Shown here: one piece after another, positions 1 to 7,171 of the stretch
Numbering within the stretch: the stretch's first letter is position 1
Layout: every line of letters starts with the position of its first letter
Origin: a virus
Virus record (IMG/VR): IMGVR_UViG_3300043424_000614
Coordinates: 1 to 22,134 of that record
DNA: 22,134 nt
Reading direction: 5' to 3' (one strand)
Program-made: the position numbers and the translations under genes
Notes under the pieces: model-generated
What the model saw: only the letters and a program-made list of their open reading frames with translations
What the model was told of the DNA's origin: nothing
Database searches by the model: none

Positions 1-278
1 TTTTGTTCAACGTTAATACCGTAATTTTTTAAATTTGTTACTAAATCATTTAAATTGTTAATTTTTTTATTAGGATCGTTAAAATCCTTCATTAATTGCT
101 CAAGATTAGGTTTTTGAGTATTATTAGGAGTAACTGGTTTACTGGGCTGTGTAGCTTGTTGCTGATTATTAGCTGTATTAGTCTGCTGGTTATTTGTTTG
201 ATTGTTATTAGCAGCGGGGTTAGCTGTATTTACAGCTGGAGTTGTTAATTCACTGATTAATTGATCGAATTTAGTCAT
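1..278 (-). CDS. Asn/Gln/Thr-rich protein, partial (C-terminus outside window)
   Basis: This is an open reading frame of 92 codons starting at the ATG at 278 and running off the left edge without a stop. The N-terminus (MTKFDQLISELTTPAV) is followed by a low-complexity stretch, roughly residues 16-60, very rich in Asn, Gln, Thr, Ala and Pro. A more ordinary, probably helical segment with LEQLMKDFNDP and INNLNDLVTNL comes next. Linkers of this composition are common in phage structural proteins, but no family is recognised. The N-terminus resembles the MKSFKQFxxE-type start of the 66-residue gene at 2075, and LISE followed by L could be a gp21-type protease site (inference). A NATAAATA late promoter motif lies only 5 bases before the ATG. 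The gene is in the same direction as the upstream minus-strand operon but separated from it by 70 bases. Confidence 0.7.
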   Translation of the reverse strand, partial: MTKFDQLISELTTPAVNTANPAANNNQTNNQQTNTANNQQQATQPSKPVTPNNTQKPNLEQLMKDFNDPNKKINNLNDLVTNLKNYGINVEQ

Positions 279-283
279 AAATC

Positions 284-291
284 TATTTATC
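284..291 (-). promoter_or_regulatory. T4-like late promoter motif (GATAAATA)
   Basis: On the minus strand the sequence reads GATAAATAG, ending 5 bases before the ATG at 278. T4 late promoters have TATAAATA about ten bases before the transcription start, and marine T4-like relatives use the relaxed NATAAATA. The same ATAAATAG octamer recurs upstream of the other minus-strand unit, at 2095-2102. The spacing would put the transcription start at or very near the ATG, giving a nearly leaderless message. That is odd, so the assignment is tentative. Confidence 0.45.
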
Positions 292-348
292 TGGGTCTAA
301 ACTTTTTATTTTAATTTTAATCCCCCAGCCCCAAACCTTTAAATCCAT

Positions 349-840
349 TTATGAGGGATCCACTGAAAAATCAACGGATCCTTTAGTAAAAAATTTATTT
401 TTTTGAATATTTTTTAGAACAGTATGTAAATCATACTTGTTAGCGAAGTGAATTGTTTTTTGAGTTGTTTTAGACTTAGAGATCGCTTTTAAAGCTGCAT
501 TTTCTAAGTCGGGGGAATACCAAGAACTAACTTCACACCAAGGCAAAGGTAATACGGATAGTATTTTGTTTAAATTCTTTTTAGAAAATGGAAAATTGTG
601 AGGTAAAGAGTAAACCGCTAAGACCTTTTCAAATTTACTAGGACATTTTTTGTATTCTGAACAAAATTTTTCTAAACAATAGTGGTAAAAAAATTTTTGA
701 ACATCTTTAGACGAATGTCCTGACGTGGTAAATGGAATACTATATTTTTTGCATACTTGTATAGTATCTCTAATAGCAGACTCTAATAGAGGATAGTAAT
801 CAATTACGCACACTCTAGAAACGGGAAATTCTTTATGCAT
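349..840 (-). CDS. Hypothetical protein, 163 aa, last gene of the minus-strand operon
   Basis: I do not recognise this protein. It starts with MHKEFPVSRVCVIDYYPLL and has 163 residues with no obvious signal peptide or membrane segment. It is fairly basic and Cys/aromatic rich: cysteines occur at about residues 11, 30, 55, 60, 66 and 102, but not in a clear zinc-finger pattern. The stretch YHYCLEKFCSEYKKC (residues 52-66) looks helical. The ATG lies 3 bases after the stop of the zinc-repeat gene, so it is almost certainly co-transcribed with it and may be translationally coupled. Gene 1-278 follows after 70 bases with its own promoter-like motif. The coding call rests on frame length and tight packing; function is unknown. 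Confidence 0.7.
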   Translation of the reverse strand: MHKEFPVSRVCVIDYYPLLESAIRDTIQVCKKYSIPFTTSGHSSKDVQKFFYHYCLEKFCSEYKKCPSKFEKVLAVYSLPHNFPFSKKNLNKILSVLPLPWCEVSSWYSPDLENAALKAISKSKTTQKTIHFANKYDLHTVLKNIQKNKFFTKGSVDFSVDPS

Positions 841-843
841 GGC

Positions 844-1455
844 TTATTTAAAAAATGATTCGACTTGTTCCAAAGACAAACCTTCACTTAAAGCCTCATT
901 AGTCACTTCATGTAATTGAGACAACAGATTATGTATTTTAGTCTCAAAATTTAAAAATTTTTGATGGGTTTCTTTGTTATATTCCATTTTTGATTCACTT
1001 TCTAATACCATCATATTATGAATCAAATCCCACTTAGAACCAAGATATTTTTTAATCTTTAAAAAAGTTTTTGTAGTGGGAGAATAAGCATTTTTTTCAG
1101 TCTCGGTTAAAGGTTCTTTAATTTTATTTCCATTTTCATCAATGATCCCTAATTTATAAGCTTCGTAATCTGTAATTTTTTTATTAAGTTGTTCAATAAT
1201 AAAATTATTTTTTAATGATTCTTTAAACATAGAATTATAGTTAATTCCATGTAAATGAAGATCATCAAAAGGATTTAATTTACAACCTTTTCCAAAACTA
1301 GTAGAACCACAATAAGAACATTTTTTAGGATCACTGGGATGAAAATGTACTCCATTCGGAGCATAACGACACCCTTTACCATAACTGGTAGAATTACAGT
1401 ACATACATCTACTCACTGCTTGTTTTATGAGTGTTTTTTCACAAATTAAGTCCAT
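844..1455 (-). CDS. Protein with two tandem CxxC..C..HxH zinc-binding-like repeats
   Basis: The N-terminal third carries two copies of one motif. The first has C17, C20, C29, H37 and H39; the second has C46, C49, C58, H67 and H69. Both share the core C-x-Y-C-x-S-T-S-x-G-K-G-C and end in a Pro followed by H-x-H. The regular Cys/His spacing strongly suggests each repeat binds a zinc ion (inference from pattern). Residues 70-203 are charged and probably helical, with a possible coiled coil near the end, and could be a partner- or nucleic-acid-binding region. The ATG immediately follows the stop of the GIY-YIG-type gene, so the two are in one operon. A link to DNA binding or homing-type nucleases is possible but not shown; no specific family name is assigned. 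Confidence 0.75.
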   Translation of the reverse strand: MDLICEKTLIKQAVSRCMYCNSTSYGKGCRYAPNGVHFHPSDPKKCSYCGSTSFGKGCKLNPFDDLHLHGINYNSMFKESLKNNFIIEQLNKKITDYEAYKLGIIDENGNKIKEPLTETEKNAYSPTTKTFLKIKKYLGSKWDLIHNMMVLESESKMEYNKETHQKFLNFETKIHNLLSQLHEVTNEALSEGLSLEQVESFFK

Positions 1456-1875
1456 TTATTGTATATTTAGGAAAGATTTCGGAGCCTTTCCAATTCTAAG
1501 GTTTAAAATGCCATTATATGATCCTTCAATTAATAAAACATCTCTAGCCATTTGTTCTTTAGCTTCGAAATAACTTAATTCCCATTTAGAATTACAAAAT
1601 CTAAGGATTTTAAAGGTAAAATTTTCTTTTCCGTATTTTTTAATATCCTCTAAAAGGTCATTAGACGATCCTGTATAAATTTTCCAGTCAGATTCTTTGT
1701 GGTCAATACGATTACGTGTTTTGCCTTTTAAGGGTTTTCGTTTAATTTTACGTAAACATTGTTTTTTACCAATATAAAACTTTCCAGTAACTGTATTAGT
1801 AATTTCGTAAATAAATCCAAAAAATTCATTTGGGCAATAAAGTCCTTCAGATAATGTCCAATGACCTAAATCCAT
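1456..1875 (-). CDS. GIY-YIG-type endonuclease-like protein
   Basis: The N-terminal half has the GIY-YIG core in variant form: GFIYEITN (residues 20-27) supplies the GIY strand and GKFYIGKKQ (31-39) the YIG strand. SDWKIYTGSSNDL (62-74), the Glu of SYFEAKEQ (101-108) and the Asn of SYNGILNLRIGK (119-130) fit the later catalytic and structural motifs. At 139 residues it is essentially a lone nuclease domain with no separate DNA-recognition domain. Similar short proteins occur in many T4-like phages, where they are often annotated as Seg-like or GIY-YIG nucleases. Whether it acts as a homing enzyme, a repair nuclease or on host DNA is not visible. Its ATG overlaps the previous stop by one base (TAATG), so translation is probably coupled. 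Confidence 0.75.
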   Translation of the reverse strand: MDLGHWTLSEGLYCPNEFFGFIYEITNTVTGKFYIGKKQCLRKIKRKPLKGKTRNRIDHKESDWKIYTGSSNDLLEDIKKYGKENFTFKILRFCNSKWELSYFEAKEQMARDVLLIEGSYNGILNLRIGKAPKSFLNIQ

Positions 1876-2075
1876 TATCTTTTCTTTCTTCTTTTATTTT
1901 TTTTATTAAAGGGTACTCTTTTTTGAATTTTTTTACCAAAAATGCTAAAAGGTATTCTTGTATCGCCTGCAGTATTGTCTCCGTAAGGTTTAGATGCGTT
2001 AGGCCCTAAAACAGAACCTTCACCACCAGCCATATTTCCTTCTTCTTTTAAAAAAAATTGTTTGAAAGATTTCAT
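1875..2075 (-). CDS. Small basic-tailed protein with possible prohead-protease site
   Basis: This 66-residue protein begins MKSFKQFFLKEEGNMAGG. An MKSFKxFxxE-like start is recurrent among T4-like structural or head-associated proteins. L-K-E at residues 9-11 fits the L/I-x-E cleavage consensus of the T4 gp21 prohead protease. The middle is Gly/Asn/Asp-rich and probably disordered. The last 20 residues are strongly basic (VPFNKKNKRRKKR at the end), suggesting binding to DNA or to an acidic partner. A packaged internal or head protein is a plausible guess, not a proven role. It is first in the minus-strand operon, 20 bases behind a NATAAATA late promoter motif, which agrees with late expression. 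The message carries no Shine-Dalgarno sequence. Confidence 0.7.
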   Translation of the reverse strand: MKSFKQFFLKEEGNMAGGEGSVLGPNASKPYGDNTAGDTRIPFSIFGKKIQKRVPFNKKNKRRKKR

Positions 2076-2089
2076 TTTGGGGTAATAAT
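2062..2089 (+). promoter_or_regulatory. Possible sigma70-like early promoter for uvsY
   Basis: TTGAAA at 2062-2067 and AATAAT at 2084-2089 are separated by 16 bases. Each matches five of six bases of the sigma70 -35 and -10 boxes. The element lies in the only space available before uvsY and overlaps the beginning of the divergent 66-residue gene. In such AT-rich DNA this quality of match can occur by chance. Confidence 0.3.
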
Positions 2090-2095
2090 AAAAAC

Positions 2096-2103
2096 TATTT
2101 ATG
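2096..2103 (-). promoter_or_regulatory. T4-like late promoter motif (CATAAATA) for the minus-strand operon
   Basis: The minus strand reads CATAAATAG, ending 20 bases before the ATG at 2075. This matches NATAAATA and would start transcription about 13 bases before the gene. The motif overlaps the ATG of the divergent uvsY gene. A gene 55-type late sigma factor is encoded in this window, so the element has a matching regulator nearby. Confidence 0.6.
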
Positions 2104-2520
2104 GATGATCAAAAAGAATCTGCTGCTTCTTTGTTCGAAAAATATGAACAAGAAATTAAAAAATACGTAACTGTTGATGAATTTAATATGAAACAAATTC
2201 AAATGGATTTACCTGCAACTAGACACTATTGGGTAGGTCGTTTGATGTTTCATAAACAAGAAATCAATAAACTTAAAAAATTACGCAAACAAGCTCAAGT
2301 AAAAATTACAGAAAAGATGCAAGAAGAATCTCCCGTAGGACTGACACATAAAACGGTTTACGCTGCTTCCGATAATCACCCTATTATTGTTAAAATAGAT
2401 GAACAAATTGCGGAGAATGAACTTCTTGTAGAATACTTGACTAAAATTGAAAGTAATTTTAGGTCTATTTCGTTTGATTTAAAAAACTTAATAGAAATAA
2501 CTAAGCTCGAGACGACTTAA
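2101..2520 (+). CDS. uvsY: UvsY-like recombination mediator
   Basis: UvsY loads the UvsX recombinase onto single-stranded DNA coated with the gp32 protein. The 139-residue length is almost the same as T4 UvsY (137). The protein is largely helical and charged. A central helix, residues about 37-68, carries ATRHYWVGRLMFHKQEINKL followed by the basic run KKLRKQAQVK, fitting the DNA-binding helix of the family. The segment SDNHPIIVKIDEQIAENELL (91-110) corresponds to the next conserved block. Direct placement before uvsW, as in the T4 uvsY-uvsW cluster, is strong support. The ATG at 2101 is 25 bases from the divergent gene and lacks a Shine-Dalgarno site; uvsW follows after 2 bases. Sequence similarity to T4 UvsY is low, so the call rests on size, pattern and neighbourhood. 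Confidence 0.8.
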   Translation: MDDQKESAASLFEKYEQEIKKYVTVDEFNMKQIQMDLPATRHYWVGRLMFHKQEINKLKKLRKQAQVKITEKMQEESPVGLTHKTVYAASDNHPIIVKIDEQIAENELLVEYLTKIESNFRSISFDLKNLIEITKLETT

Positions 2521-2522
2521 CC

Positions 2523-3968
2523 ATGACTGAAATTATTGTAGATTACGATTCAAGTAGAAAGAAAGGGGTTTTAATAACAGATTATCTTCCAGTCATCAGA
2601 GAACATTTTTCAGTAGAAGATAAAGATCAAAATTTTAAAAGAAGATTTTCTGTGGGGTATCGACCACCAACTCGAAAATATGTAATAACTCCGCAAGGAC
2701 GTTTTGAACCTCGATTTATTTTTACTATCATAGATTTTTTAAAAGATCAAAAAATACCATTTAATATCACATTAAAAGACTCTTTCAAAGATATTATTAA
2801 AACCCCTCCTCTAGAAACAAAATTAGCAAAATTAAATTTACCTCTTAGAGATTATCAAGAAGAAACTGTATTAGCAGCTCTGGAAAGTAAATCGGGAATT
2901 ATTTTACTTCCCACTTCTGCAGGTAAAACTTTAGTTATGGCTACTTTAATTTCTTCTGTATTAAATCAGCAAGATCTTAAAACTCTAATTCTAGTTCCTA
3001 ATTTACAATTAGTAACCCAATCCCATTCTGATTTTATTGAGTACGGTATACCGAAAGAAGATGTAACTATGTGGACTGGAAAACATGAACCCAATCCAGA
3101 TGCTAAAATTTTTATTTCAAATGTTCAAATTTTACAGTCAGAAAAACAAGATTTATCTTTATTAAAAACTATTGGTCTTTTAATAGTAGATGAGGTTCAT
3201 GTATGCAAACGATCTAATTTGATTAATAAAATTATAGATCAAATTCCAGCCATTTATCGGTTTGGTTTAACAGGAACATTGCCCGATAATAATTTGGATC
3301 AGTGGAATGTTTTAGGTAAATTTGGGAAAATTATCTATAAAAAGAAATCTTATGATTTAAGAGAACAAAATTATATCACTCAAGTAGTTGTAGCTATTTT
3401 AAAATTACTTTATAACAACCTACCAGACTTTTCTCCCAAATCAGCTTCAAATCCTATTCAAGCTTATGAAGAAGAAATTCAATTTCTACAAACTAATAAA
3501 TTTAGAAATTCAGTTATTACTAAAATTGTTAACAAAGTAGATAAAAACACTCTTATATTAGTAGATAGAATTATTCACGGAGAAGAATTACTTCGCGTAT
3601 TACAAAATAACACAGATAAAACCGTATATTTTGTACATGGAAATGTGGATGTAGAAGAAAGAGAAGAAATTAGAAAATTAATGGAAGAACAAGATAATGT
3701 AGTGTGTATTGCCATCTCTAAAATATTTTCTACGGGTATTAATATTAAAAATCTTCACAACATTATTTTTGCTGCCATAGGAAAAGCCAAGATTAAAATT
3801 ATTCAATCTATTGGAAGAACCTTACGCAAACATGCTTCTAAGAAAAGAGCGACTATTTTCGATATTTGGGACAATTTAAAATACGGTAACAGTCATATTA
3901 TGGAAAGAATGTCTCTTTATGACGAAGAAAAAATACCTTACACCACCACAGAAATAAAAGAAAGTTGA
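2523..3968 (+). CDS. uvsW: UvsW-like superfamily 2 DNA/RNA helicase
   Basis: UvsW unwinds branched DNA such as stalled forks, D-loops and R-loops, and in T4 it helps shift replication from origin- to recombination-dependent initiation. All core SF2 motifs are visible: motif Ia region LRDYQEETVLAAL (108-120), Walker A LPTSAGKT (129-136), motif II DEVH (223-226), motif III LTGTLP (249-254), motif V STGINI (403-408) and motif VI QSIGRTLR (428-435). The N-terminal roughly 100 residues precede the helicase core as in T4 UvsW. The length, 481 residues, is close to the T4 protein (about 500). It begins 2 bases after uvsY, so the two are surely co-transcribed, and gene 55 follows. Confidence 0.95.
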   Translation: MTEIIVDYDSSRKKGVLITDYLPVIREHFSVEDKDQNFKRRFSVGYRPPTRKYVITPQGRFEPRFIFTIIDFLKDQKIPFNITLKDSFKDIIKTPPLETKLAKLNLPLRDYQEETVLAALESKSGIILLPTSAGKTLVMATLISSVLNQQDLKTLILVPNLQLVTQSHSDFIEYGIPKEDVTMWTGKHEPNPDAKIFISNVQILQSEKQDLSLLKTIGLLIVDEVHVCKRSNLINKIIDQIPAIYRFGLTGTLPDNNLDQWNVLGKFGKIIYKKKSYDLREQNYITQVVVAILKLLYNNLPDFSPKSASNPIQAYEEEIQFLQTNKFRNSVITKIVNKVDKNTLILVDRIIHGEELLRVLQNNTDKTVYFVHGNVDVEEREEIRKLMEEQDNVVCIAISKIFSTGINIKNLHNIIFAAIGKAKIKIIQSIGRTLRKHASKKRATIFDIWDNLKYGNSHIMERMSLYDEEKIPYTTTEIKES

Positions 3969-4006
3969 TTAAAACAAAAATAATCCTATTATAGAAAAAT
4001 ATTTTT

Positions 4007-4555
4007 ATGGCAAGAAAAAAGAAAAGTGATTTTGATGAAAACGGAGAGTTTGATATTGCAGCTTTCCTTAATGAAAAACCCAAAAAAAGAATTCGTCGAA
4101 CTAAAGAAGAATTAAAACCAAATTACGTTGACCCTAAAGAAATGGAAGATCTTATCAGATCTTACTATAAAGACGGTTACCTAGATCCTAACCTAGCTGA
4201 TATGATTCAAAAAATTGCTACGAGATTGGGATATGCTCATAATTTTTTAAGATATTCTTACAAAGAAGAAATGATTGGTGATGCTATCATTAAAATGATA
4301 ACCGCACTCACTAGAAAAAGATTTAAATGTGATTCCGGATATAATCCGTTTTCATACTTTACTAAAGTTGCATATAGAGCATTTCAAAATAGAATTAAAA
4401 AAGAGAAAAAGGAACATGAAACTCTTCAAAAATATCAAGATGAGGTTTATTCTATTTTGACTGAGTCTGGAAGTATACCCCACCAAAAAAATACCAGATA
4501 TGAAAAATATAATGAAGATAGTAATTCTTCATTTGTGCAGTATAATAATTTTTAA
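4007..4555 (+). CDS. 55: Late sigma factor, gp55-like
   Basis: In T4, gp55 replaces the host sigma factor on RNA polymerase and reads the TATAAATA late promoters. This protein has 182 residues against 185 in T4. The sigma region 2-like part is clear: YKEEMIGDAIIKMI (85-98) and NPFSYFTKVAYRAFQNRI (113-130), followed by KKEKKE, all closely paralleled in T4 gp55. The N-terminus is a basic, Lys/Arg-rich extension (residues 1-36). T4 gp55 ends in a hydrophobic sliding-clamp-binding motif (SLDFLYE); here the C-terminus is SNSSFVQYNNF, only a weak match. A TTGATT-N16-TATTAT element at 3965-3992 might be its own promoter. The gene abuts 47 exactly. No co-activator gp33 gene was recognised in the window. 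Confidence 0.92.
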   Translation: MARKKKSDFDENGEFDIAAFLNEKPKKRIRRTKEELKPNYVDPKEMEDLIRSYYKDGYLDPNLADMIQKIATRLGYAHNFLRYSYKEEMIGDAIIKMITALTRKRFKCDSGYNPFSYFTKVAYRAFQNRIKKEKKEHETLQKYQDEVYSILTESGSIPHQKNTRYEKYNEDSNSSFVQYNNF

Positions 4556-5623
4556 ATGATTGATACTTTTTTTGACGAGAAACAAATAGCGTTGTTCAGT
4601 GACATCCATATTGGAGTTCATAGAGATTCTCCTGTATGGCATCAAATTGCTTTGGAATGGACTGATTGGTTTGTTGAAGAAGTAAAATCTCGCAATATTA
4701 AAAATGTTCTTTTTTGTGGAGATTTTTTTCATAATCGTTCTTCTGTAGATTTAACAACATTACAAACAGGAGCAAAAATTATTGAAAAATTAAAAGACTT
4801 TAACATGATTATGTTAGCTGGTAATCATGATAGTTATTATAAAAATAATGCTTCTATCAATTCATTATCTCCTTTTAGAGGAAAGAAAAACATTTTCGTA
4901 GTCGATGAAACACCTTTAATATTGAATGGTAAAATTAAAGTATGTCTCTGTCCGTGGGGAACAGAAATACAAAGTATTCCTGAATGTGATTTATTAGCAG
5001 GTCATTTTGAAATCGTAAATTTCAAAATGAATCCTCATAAAGTTTGCGATCACGGTTTGGATTCTAACAATCTTTTAGATAAGGCAAAGTTAGTTATTTC
5101 TGGGCACTTTCATTTAAGAGAACATAGAAAATATCCTAACGGTAAAAGTATTCTTTACTTGGGTTCCCCTTATGAAATGGATTTTGGAGAAAGAGGTCAG
5201 ATTAAAGGTATTTATTTTTTAAATACAGATACTTTAGAAGTAGAATTATTAGAAAACCAATTAACACCTAAACATATTAAAATTAAAGTGTCTGATCTTC
5301 TTAGTGGTGTTATCAAACCAGATTCTTTACCAAAACTTCTAAAAAATAATTTTATAGCAGTTGATGTGGATAAAAAAATGGATACTCAAACATTAGATTT
5401 GATTATTTCCAAATTTGCTCAACACCAACCTAAACATGTAAGAACAGATTTTAATATTTTTGAACAAATGCAATTATCTGCTACAGAAATAGAAGAATTT
5501 AGTTTTGATATTGATAAGGCTTTATTAGAATTTGTCGAATTAATTGATACTCAAGTTTCTAAAAAAGAAATTTTGGACAAATGTTTAGAATTATATAAAA
5601 TATCTATTACACAAAATGAGTAA
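4556..5623 (+). CDS. 47: Recombination nuclease subunit gp47 (Mre11-like)
   Basis: Gp47 is the nuclease half of the Mre11/Rad50-like gp46-gp47 complex, which resects DNA ends for recombination and helps degrade host DNA. The calcineurin-type phosphoesterase motifs are all present: D-x-H at 16-18 in FSDIHIG, GDFFHN (55-60), GNHD (89-92), the metal-binding GH at 149-150 and GHFH (183-186), followed by LYLGSPYEMDFGE near 200-212. The length of 355 residues is close to T4 gp47 (339). It starts directly after the gene 55 stop. Its last 8 bases overlap the first gene of the glycosyltransferase cassette, so its normal partner gene 46 lies 7.7 kb further on. Confidence 0.95.
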   Translation: MIDTFFDEKQIALFSDIHIGVHRDSPVWHQIALEWTDWFVEEVKSRNIKNVLFCGDFFHNRSSVDLTTLQTGAKIIEKLKDFNMIMLAGNHDSYYKNNASINSLSPFRGKKNIFVVDETPLILNGKIKVCLCPWGTEIQSIPECDLLAGHFEIVNFKMNPHKVCDHGLDSNNLLDKAKLVISGHFHLREHRKYPNGKSILYLGSPYEMDFGERGQIKGIYFLNTDTLEVELLENQLTPKHIKIKVSDLLSGVIKPDSLPKLLKNNFIAVDVDKKMDTQTLDLIISKFAQHQPKHVRTDFNIFEQMQLSATEIEEFSFDIDKALLEFVELIDTQVSKKEILDKCLELYKISITQNE

Positions 5624-6413
5624 AATAGGAATAGCTGTTATAACCTGTGATAGACTGAATTATGTCGATAATCTTTTATCATCATTAAATCCTCAAAAAT
5701 TTTTAAGATTTGTTGTTAATGATGGTGAGCAAGATTTATCCGATATAAAACATGCTATACATACAATAAAAACACCAAAACCAAGAAGCGGGGTTGGTGT
5801 AGCAAAAAATTTAGCCATTAAAGCATTAATGGCTATTGGTTATGATTATATTTTTATTTTAGAGGATGATATTGTTATTAAAGATGAAAATGTTTTTGAA
5901 AAATATATTGAAGCGTCTAGAATATCAGGTATTCAGCATTTTAACTTTGCTTTTCATGGTAATGATAATTACCTACCAGATGGCTCGCCTGCTGTTAAGC
6001 TCCAAGTAGAATATTCTAAAGATTGTGTAATTTGTCTGTATCCTAATGTTTATGGTGCACTTTCTTTTTACACAAAAAAATGTATTGAAGAATGCGGATA
6101 CATGGATGAACATTATTATAATGCATTAGAACATGTAGATCACACTAATAAAATTATTCAAAAGAAAATGCATCCACCATTTAGATGGTTTGCTGATATT
6201 GCTGATAGTTCAAAATATATTTCTGAACAAGATAGTTCCCATTCAGGATCTACTATTCGTAAAGATCAATCATGGATTCAAAATTTTCATAATATGGCGG
6301 ATTATTTTGCTAAACAAAATGGATTTGATGTTAGAAATCCTTATACCAAAATAGCAACAAAAGAAGAGGTTATTGAAAATTTAAAAGAAATTAAAACACT
6401 ATGGAAAAAATAG
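5616..6413 (+). CDS. GT-A (GT2-like) glycosyltransferase, tandem copy 1
   Basis: The first 100 residues look like a GT-A-fold nucleotide-sugar transferase: an opening strand GIAVITCDRLNYVDNLLSSL (5-24), a FVVNDG turn (32-37), GVGVAKNLAIKAL (59-71) and the metal-binding FILEDDIVI (80-88), whose two Asp residues (84-85) act as the DxD-type site. The C-terminal half holds RWFADIADS, also found as WWFADITNS in the next gene. The two proteins share the layout throughout, including KYIEAS after the metal site and a K-E-E-V-I tail, so they look like a tandem duplication. Donor and acceptor sugars cannot be inferred. The ATG overlaps the end of gene 47 by 8 bases, and the gene overlaps its copy by 13 bases. 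Confidence 0.85.
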   Translation: MSKIGIAVITCDRLNYVDNLLSSLNPQKFLRFVVNDGEQDLSDIKHAIHTIKTPKPRSGVGVAKNLAIKALMAIGYDYIFILEDDIVIKDENVFEKYIEASRISGIQHFNFAFHGNDNYLPDGSPAVKLQVEYSKDCVICLYPNVYGALSFYTKKCIEECGYMDEHYYNALEHVDHTNKIIQKKMHPPFRWFADIADSSKYISEQDSSHSGSTIRKDQSWIQNFHNMADYFAKQNGFDVRNPYTKIATKEEVIENLKEIKTLWKK

Positions 6414-7171
6414 GAGTAGGAATTGTAACCTATAATTCAGAAAATTATTACAAAGATCTTTATAATAGTATTGATCAAACTAAAATTGACCATTTAGTTA
6501 CTGTGAATGGGGGAAATGAATATTCAAAAAAATATGGAAATCATTGGATTCAGCACAATGTAAACAAATATCCAGCTGTATGTAGAAATGATGCGATTAC
6601 TGCACTGTTAAAAGAAAATTGTGATCATATTTTTATTATTGAAGATGATATGATTATTAACGATTCAGATATATTTAAAAAATATATCGAAGCTTCCAAA
6701 ACATCCGGATTGAAATATTTTTCATTTGTTTCTACATCGTGGGAGTCTGGTGAACCTTGGAATAGAACACCTCGATTAGTAGTAGAATATAGTAAAGAAG
6801 TTAGTGTTTCTTTTTATAAAAATATGTGCAATGAATTTACCTATCATCATAAATCTTGTTATGATAAAGTAGGTTTTTATGATTCTCAATTCAGAGATCC
6901 ATTTGATATTGATATGGCATATAGAGAATCACAACAGGATTATGCAGCTCCTTTTTGGTGGTTTGCTGACATTACCAATTCAGACTTTTATATTAAAAAC
7001 AATCCAGTAGCTGTTAGTCGGCTTCAAAGTGAAAGACCTGACGGTAATAGAGAACAAAGAATTCAAGAACAATGGAAAATGTTTATTCAAAAACATGGAT
7101 TGATGGTCAATCAAATTCCATCTGTTTCAAAAGAAGAAGTCATTAAAAAATTAAAACAAATAAAACCATGA
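6401..7171 (+). CDS. GT-A (GT2-like) glycosyltransferase, tandem copy 2
   Basis: This is a paralogue of the preceding gene. It opens with GVGIVTYNSENYYKDLYNSI (5-24) and has VTVNGG (33-38), CRNDAITALL (61-70) and the metal-binding FIIEDDMII (78-86), followed by KYIEASKTSG as in copy 1. The aromatic block PFWWFADITNSDFY is conserved too, and the tail SKEEVIKKLKQIK parallels TKEEVIENLKEIK of copy 1. Divergence is substantial, so the duplication is old or the two genes were acquired as a pair. They may add different sugars in sequence (inference). The start overlaps the previous stop by 13 bases, and the end overlaps the next gene in an ATGA junction. Confidence 0.85.
   Translation: MEKIGVGIVTYNSENYYKDLYNSIDQTKIDHLVTVNGGNEYSKKYGNHWIQHNVNKYPAVCRNDAITALLKENCDHIFIIEDDMIINDSDIFKKYIEASKTSGLKYFSFVSTSWESGEPWNRTPRLVVEYSKEVSVSFYKNMCNEFTYHHKSCYDKVGFYDSQFRDPFDIDMAYRESQQDYAAPFWWFADITNSDFYIKNNPVAVSRLQSERPDGNREQRIQEQWKMFIQKHGLMVNQIPSVSKEEVIKKLKQIKP

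Noticed and set aside
291-328. CTGGG ... CCCAG inverted repeat between the two left-hand minus-strand units
   Set aside because: The 5-base arms are separated by a loop of about 28 bases with no proper T-run, so it is not a credible terminator.
3898-4083. Minus-strand open frame of 61 codons
   Set aside because: It lies across the end of uvsW and the start of gene 55, both clear genes on the plus strand, and its protein has no recognisable feature.
4529-4732. Minus-strand open frame of 67 codons
   Set aside because: It overlaps the well-supported genes 55 and 47 on the opposite strand.
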